NCBI RefSeq assembly: GCF_900007165.1
Contig: NZ_CYGY02000085.1
Coordinates: 1-60,863 of the forward strand
DNA from: Paraburkholderia piptadeniae
Lineage (GTDB): Bacteria > Pseudomonadota > Gammaproteobacteria > Burkholderiales > Burkholderiaceae
Direction of reading: 5' to 3'
Length of the DNA stretch: 60,863 nucleotides
The notes under the pieces were generated by a model. The model was not told the DNA's origin and made no database searches. It worked only from the letters and a program-made list of their open reading frames with translations. Of this stretch, positions 57,452-60,863 are shown piece by piece. A program made the translations under genes and the position numbers. How positions within the stretch are numbered: the first letter of the stretch is position 1; the number at the start of each line of letters is the position of its first letter.

Positions 57452-59425
57452 TCAATGCGTCGTGCGCATCCGCATGTAGCGATAGACCGTGTTGCGCGCG
57501 AGCCCCAGTTCGCGCGCCGCTGCCGAGATGTTGCCGTTGTTGCGCGCGAGCGTCTGCTCGATCAGCGTCGCTTGCCATTCTTCCATGCGAGCCGGGCGCA
57601 GCATGGCAGGCGAATCTTCGGCTTGCGCGGCATCGGCATGTGGAGGCTCGCTGCGTTCGGGCCGTTCGGGCTCGCGTTCTGGCTCGCAGTCGTGCAGGAA
57701 GTCATCGGGTAGATGCTCGACGCCGATCTCGTCCGCGCCCTCGGCCATGATGACGGCCGTGCGCAGTACGTTCGCGAGTTGCCGCAGATTACCCGGCCAG
57801 CGGCAGCGCATGAAGATCGCGAGCACGTCGGCCGACACGCGCGCCGGCATCCGCGCGCTGTCGGGCTCCTCGCTGCGCAGCCGAGCGAGAATCCGCTCGA
57901 CGAGCACGGGCAAATCGCTGCGCGCGGCGAGCGCGGGCAAGGTGACGACGAGACCGTTGATCCGGTAATACAGGTCTTCGCGGAACGTGCCTTCTTCGAT
58001 CATCGCGCGCAGGTTGCGGTGCGTCGCGCAGACGATGCGCACGTCGACGGGAATCGCGCGCGTGCCGCCCAACGGCACGACGGAGCGCTCCTGAAGCACG
58101 CGCATCAGGCGCACCTGCTGCGCGAGCGGCATGTCGCCGATTTCGTCGAGAAAGAGCGTGCCGCCGTCGGCCTGCACGATCTTGCCGGCGCTGCCGCGCT
58201 TTTTCGCGCCCGTGAACGCGCCGTCCTCGTAGCCGAACAGCTCTGCTTCGATCAGCGTGTCGGGCAGCGACGCACAGTTGACGGCGACAAACGGCGCATC
58301 GCGGCGCGGCGACTCCTCGTGCATCGCGCGCGCGAGCCACTCCTTGCCCGTCCCCGTCTTGCCGAGCACGAGCAGCGGAATGTCGCGGCCGCGCACCTTC
58401 GCGACGCGCTGGAGCACGGCGGCCATCTGCGCGTCGCCTGTATCGAGCGTTGCAAACGTGACGGCGGCGGCGCGCGCCCTGGCCGCCTGCAATGCGGCCG
58501 ATGATTGCGCGGGCGTCCGCGTGCTTCCCGCGTCGGCGGAAAACATGGGGCGCGCCGCGTATTCGGCTCGCGCCACCACGCGCACGCCGCTCGGCAGCAC
58601 GAGCGTCAGGCACTCGCCCGGCGCGCGCGACGCCTGCTGGAGCGCGGCCGGAAAGGCTGTGCCGAACAGCGCTTCGAATGGCTGCGCGAGCAGCGCATCG
58701 AGCGGCCGCCCGAACTGGAATAGCGCGCTGCGGTTCGCGGACAGCAGCGTGCCGTCGGCGCCGAACGCGGCGAGCCCTTCGAACAGCGTGCCGATGAATT
58801 CGCTGCGCGCATGAAAGCGCACGCGCACGGCTTCTGCGAACTGGTTCGCAAACAGATGGTTTTCGATGATCTGCGCCGACATGCGCACGAGCGCGAGCGT
58901 GTGCTTGTGAAAGCCGCGCGTGTCGCCGCTGACGTCGAGCGCGCCGATCGTGCGGCCATACGGATCGGCGATGGGCGCGCACGAGCAGGTCAGGATGCGG
59001 TTCGCCTGCAGAAAATGCTCGCCTCCGTGGACGACGGTCGGCTGGCTGTCGGCGAGCGCCGTGCCGATCGCGTTGGTGCCGCGATCCGATTCCGCCCACG
59101 ACACGCCCGGGCACAGCGCGACGCGCTTCGCCTTCTCGACGAAATCGCTGTCGCCGAGACTGTGCAGGATCACGCCGTTGCTGTCGGTGAGCAGCACCAT
59201 GCTCTGGGTATCGACGATCTGCGCATGCAGCGTTTCCATCACGGGCAGCGCGTGCGCATACAGCGAGCGGTTGCATTCGACGAGATCGCGCAGCGCGAGC
59301 CGCTCCAGCGGATGGAAGTCGGGTGCCTCGGAAGCGCGCAGGCCGAACTCGCGCGAGCGCGCGTGAGCTTGCGCGATCACGTCGGCGCGGCCCGCGGCGG
59401 GCGGCGTGACGGAACGTTGGGTCAC
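57452..59425 (-). CDS. Sigma-54-dependent transcriptional activator (AcoR-like)
   Basis: A 657-residue activator. An N-terminal GAF domain (about 75-220; VLLTDSNGVILHSLGDSDF, ESDRGTNAIGTALAD), a PAS-like region (about 230-300), the AAA+ domain with Walker A GKTGTGKEWLARAM, the ELFGYEDGAFTGAKKRGSAG GAFTGA loop and GGTLFLDEIGDMP, and a C-terminal Fis-type helix-turn-helix (NNGNISAAARELGLARNTVY). In the Walker A motif GE..GTGKE is intact. I take GTG 59425 because GGAGA precedes it and the upstream frame is low-complexity from a tandem repeat. AcoR-type activators usually sit beside acetoin or alcohol dehydrogenase genes; none is here. Confidence 0.85.
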   Translation of the reverse strand: MTQRSVTPPAAGRADVIAQAHARSREFGLRASEAPDFHPLERLALRDLVECNRSLYAHALPVMETLHAQIVDTQSMVLLTDSNGVILHSLGDSDFVEKAKRVALCPGVSWAESDRGTNAIGTALADSQPTVVHGGEHFLQANRILTCSCAPIADPYGRTIGALDVSGDTRGFHKHTLALVRMSAQIIENHLFANQFAEAVRVRFHARSEFIGTLFEGLAAFGADGTLLSANRSALFQFGRPLDALLAQPFEALFGTAFPAALQQASRAPGECLTLVLPSGVRVVARAEYAARPMFSADAGSTRTPAQSSAALQAARARAAAVTFATLDTGDAQMAAVLQRVAKVRGRDIPLLVLGKTGTGKEWLARAMHEESPRRDAPFVAVNCASLPDTLIEAELFGYEDGAFTGAKKRGSAGKIVQADGGTLFLDEIGDMPLAQQVRLMRVLQERSVVPLGGTRAIPVDVRIVCATHRNLRAMIEEGTFREDLYYRINGLVVTLPALAARSDLPVLVERILARLRSEEPDSARMPARVSADVLAIFMRCRWPGNLRQLANVLRTAVIMAEGADEIGVEHLPDDFLHDCEPEREPERPERSEPPHADAAQAEDSPAMLRPARMEEWQATLIEQTLARNNGNISAAARELGLARNTVYRYMRMRTTH

Positions 59426-59777
59426 TGCTTGTCTCCGTTGTTGTGCGCGTCTTCGTACGCTGTGCTTTCGCGCTGAGGGGCGCGGCGCATACGCATGCGT
59501 GATACGTGTGACTGCGCAAGCGGGCGATCTTGCGCGATGCAGCACTGCGTATGCAGTATCGGCGCAACTGCTGCAACTGCTGCAACTGCTGCAACTGCTG
59601 CAACTGCACATGCGCGCCGACGCATGCCGGTTCATCTTACAGGAGGACGCACAGCGCGTCTTTCGCTTGCCTTCCTGCGCAGAAGTGCAATGATCGTAAA
59701 TGGCATGCGTTCGCGCCGCGTGCCGCACTGGGACTATCAATGATCGCCCCGGCCAGCGCCAGTTCGAGGAGAACGTC
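59426..59777. other. Intergenic region with tandem repeat
   Basis: 352 bases between the divergent AcoR-like gene and a small membrane protein gene. It contains the 9-base tandem repeat at 59564-59607 and otherwise nothing I can name; the short frames here translate the repeat into runs of a few residues and are not genes. Confidence 0.45.
59564..59607. repeat. Tandem 9-base repeat GCAACTGCT, about 4.9 copies
   Basis: Four perfect copies of GCAACTGCT starting at 59564 and a fifth lacking one base. It lies about 140 bases upstream of the AcoR-like start codon. Length variation by slippage is plausible. Confidence 0.9.
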
Positions 59778-60044
59778 ATGGTGCGCATGGAGTTGAGAGT
59801 CGTCCTCGCCACGCTTGCGATCTTCGTCGCGCTTGGGGGCATCGGGTTGTCGATCCATGGTTCGCTGTACTACCTGGATCGCGAGGTCTGGACGGGCGTG
59901 ATCGCGATTGCGATCGGCATCGTCGGCTGTGTCACGATGCTCACGCTGTGGCCGCGCGATCTGCCGGGCAAGACGCCGCCCGATCATCCCGCTGACGACA
60001 GCGGGCCGCACGAACACCATCATCATCTGCCGAGCCAGTTCTAG
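59778..60044 (+). CDS. Small membrane protein with His-rich tail (unknown function)
   Basis: An 88-residue protein with two hydrophobic segments (LRVVLATLAIFVALGGIGLS and VIAIAIGIVGCVTMLTLW) and a polar C-tail containing HEHHHH. GAGGA (59766-59770) lies seven bases before ATG 59778. The family is not one I can name. The tail could bind metal. It stands alone between the regulator gene and a DUF1488 gene. Confidence 0.7.
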   Translation: MVRMELRVVLATLAIFVALGGIGLSIHGSLYYLDREVWTGVIAIAIGIVGCVTMLTLWPRDLPGKTPPDHPADDSGPHEHHHHLPSQF

Positions 60045-60354
60045 CGCGTATTTACGCTGCAGCGCCACATTGCACAGGGTTTTTGCGCAGGGACTTTCCC
60101 TCAGTTCGCAGAGCCCATCGAGCGTACCGTCGATCCGGTCAAATGCCGGTTCGTGGTGCATGGCGGCGCTATGCTGGCGTATGGCGTAACAAAACTTGCG
60201 GGCGGCCGCAGGTCGTCTACAGTGTTGAAATCAACTGAGGCGCGCGCGATGACGGCGTGCGTTCCTGATTGACAGCCCGCGCTGCGATCCATAACGGAGG
60301 CTTGAACAGGGGCACGCGCGGCCCTCGGCGGTGTCGTCCATCCAAGGTGTTCCC
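60045..60354. other. Intergenic stretch without recognised gene
   Basis: 310 bases; short frames on both strands lack codon bias or family features. A promoter for the DUF1488 gene should lie here. Confidence 0.4.
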
Positions 60355-60645
60355 ATGCAGATCATTTTCCCGAAAGAAGCCCCTGAGTACTCGGGGCGCG
60401 AGCTGACTCTGGCGTTTCCGGCTATGGTCGATGGGCAAAGGGTGGAATGCATGATTACCGCCGAGGCGCTCGAAGACCATTTCGGCGCGGCATCGCCTCG
60501 CATCGAAGACATGATCGGCGCGTTCTCGACGCACCGCGAGCGCATCGAAGCGGCCACGCGGCGTTTGTTGTCCGAGACGGGCGCGCAGTGTGTCGTGTTG
60601 CGTAGCGGGTATGTTCGCTTCTATGAAGCGAACTGGCGGAATTAG
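60355..60645 (+). CDS. DUF1488-family protein
   Basis: A 96-residue soluble protein. MQIIFPKEAPEYSGRELTLA and VECMITAEALEDHFGAA are the DUF1488 pattern; AFSTHRERIEAATRRLL forms the C-terminal helix and one Cys (AQCVV) lies near the end. ATG 60355 follows the family start; an in-frame ATG at 60331 lies upstream. Function is unknown. A hairpin with a T-run overlaps its stop codon. Confidence 0.8.
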   Translation: MQIIFPKEAPEYSGRELTLAFPAMVDGQRVECMITAEALEDHFGAASPRIEDMIGAFSTHRERIEAATRRLLSETGAQCVVLRSGYVRFYEANWRN

Positions 60646-60664
60646 CGCAGCTGCGGCTTTTTTT
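60644..60664 (+). terminator. Probable terminator after the DUF1488 gene
   Basis: AGCGCAGCTGCGGCT can fold into a short GC stem with one bulge, followed by seven T. The stem is short, so the call is modest. Confidence 0.45.
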
Positions 60665-60709
60665 GTTTTTGTGTCGGCGACGCTGTGGTTGCTTTAGTGC
60701 TCTTGGCGT

Positions 60710-60863
60710 GCCGCTGGCATCCGCGATTGCGCCTCGCGGCGCAGGCGTTGCCCCTGTGCGGGGCGGCACCTACTCTTCTTTGCCGCGGCAAAGAAGAGTA
60801 GGCAGAAGAAAGCCGCTCACACCGAGCCTCTTGGCGATTACCCACGGGCCCTCAACGTCCCCA
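60710..60863 (+). repeat. Copy of the long dispersed repeat, cut by the window end
   Basis: GGCATCCGCGATTGCGCC, CCTGTGCGGGGCGGCACC, GCAAAGAAGAGTAGGCAGAAG and TTACCCACGGGC match the left arm of the repeat at 59-210 in the same orientation with a few changes. The window ends inside the element. Confidence 0.85.

Noticed and set aside
59422..59842. N-terminal extension of the AcoR-like protein through the tandem repeat
   Set aside because: It would add a Cys/Ser/Ala low-complexity stretch made by the 9-base repeat; a GTG with good ribosome binding site at 59425 fits the family.
1..60863. CRISPR arrays, tRNA or rRNA genes, integrase-bounded prophage
   Set aside because: I looked for regularly spaced repeats, CCA-ended cloverleaf patterns and integrase motifs and found none.

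Overview
The window looks like a chromosomal or megaplasmid segment of a Burkholderia sensu lato betaproteobacterium (Paraburkholderia/Caballeronia type). Evidence is the high GC and strong GC3 codon use, a second infA copy, a VgrG/PAAR type VI island, a dauBAR-like D-arginine cluster, a nirBD-nasA-nasTS order, and the dispersed long repeats typical of this group. Both ends of the window lie inside the same repeat family, which suggests a contig bounded by assembly repeats. No tRNA, rRNA, CRISPR array or complete insertion sequence is visible.

Layout: (1) 1-785, a long inverted repeat without genes. (2) 786-8013, a LysR regulator diverging from a deoxy-sugar operon: mutarotase, lactonase-type amidohydrolase, and a RhaTPQS-type ABC importer closed by a strong terminator. 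(3) 8053-15118, an orphan response regulator diverging from a chaperone-usher fimbrial operon (pilin, chaperone, usher with an unusual tail, small secreted protein, two-domain tip adhesin with a probable frameshift in its signal peptide). (4) 15232-21194, the most interesting part: an unlisted 44-codon gene for a double-glycine-leader peptide whose mature part begins CCKCC, with its own terminator, followed by a lipid-A-type acyltransferase homologue, an HlyD adaptor, an ABC transporter with an intact C39 leader peptidase, and a TolC-type outer membrane channel. Together they read as a dedicated system that makes, possibly acylates, trims and exports a small cysteine-rich peptide. (5) 21345-24282, a His/Lys-rich exported protein and a sugar-acid dehydratase/keto-acid lyase pair. 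(6) 24753-28910, a choline/glycine betaine ABC importer with a GbdR-like regulator. (7) 28892-34450, a type VI secretion vgrG operon with muramidase effector, immunity protein, PAAR tip and a frameshifted zinc-ribbon gene; the effector/immunity part is clearly AT-richer than its surroundings. (8) 35277-42960, assimilatory nitrate/nitrite reduction (nirB-nirD-nasA-nasT-nasS) behind a predicted sigma-54 promoter, an NtrC box and a leader hairpin of the kind bound by ANTAR proteins such as NasT. (9) 43011-45201, an MFS exporter/importer and a divergent GntR regulator around a double TGGTTAACCA operator. (10) 45377-49332, infA, small hypotheticals, a CobC-like phosphatase and a cobalamin-riboswitch-controlled CbtBA cobalt transporter. 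(11) 49337-55514, LysR/AEC carrier, then a D-amino-acid (probably D-arginine) utilisation cluster with palindromic operators. (12) 55578-60863, a DUF1653 protein, a ferredoxin-MbfA iron module, an AcoR-like sigma-54 activator, two small conserved proteins and a final copy of the terminal repeat.

Start codons were chosen from visible ribosome binding sites, operon overlaps and family alignments from memory; function calls rest on recognisable motifs and gene context, since no database search was possible.
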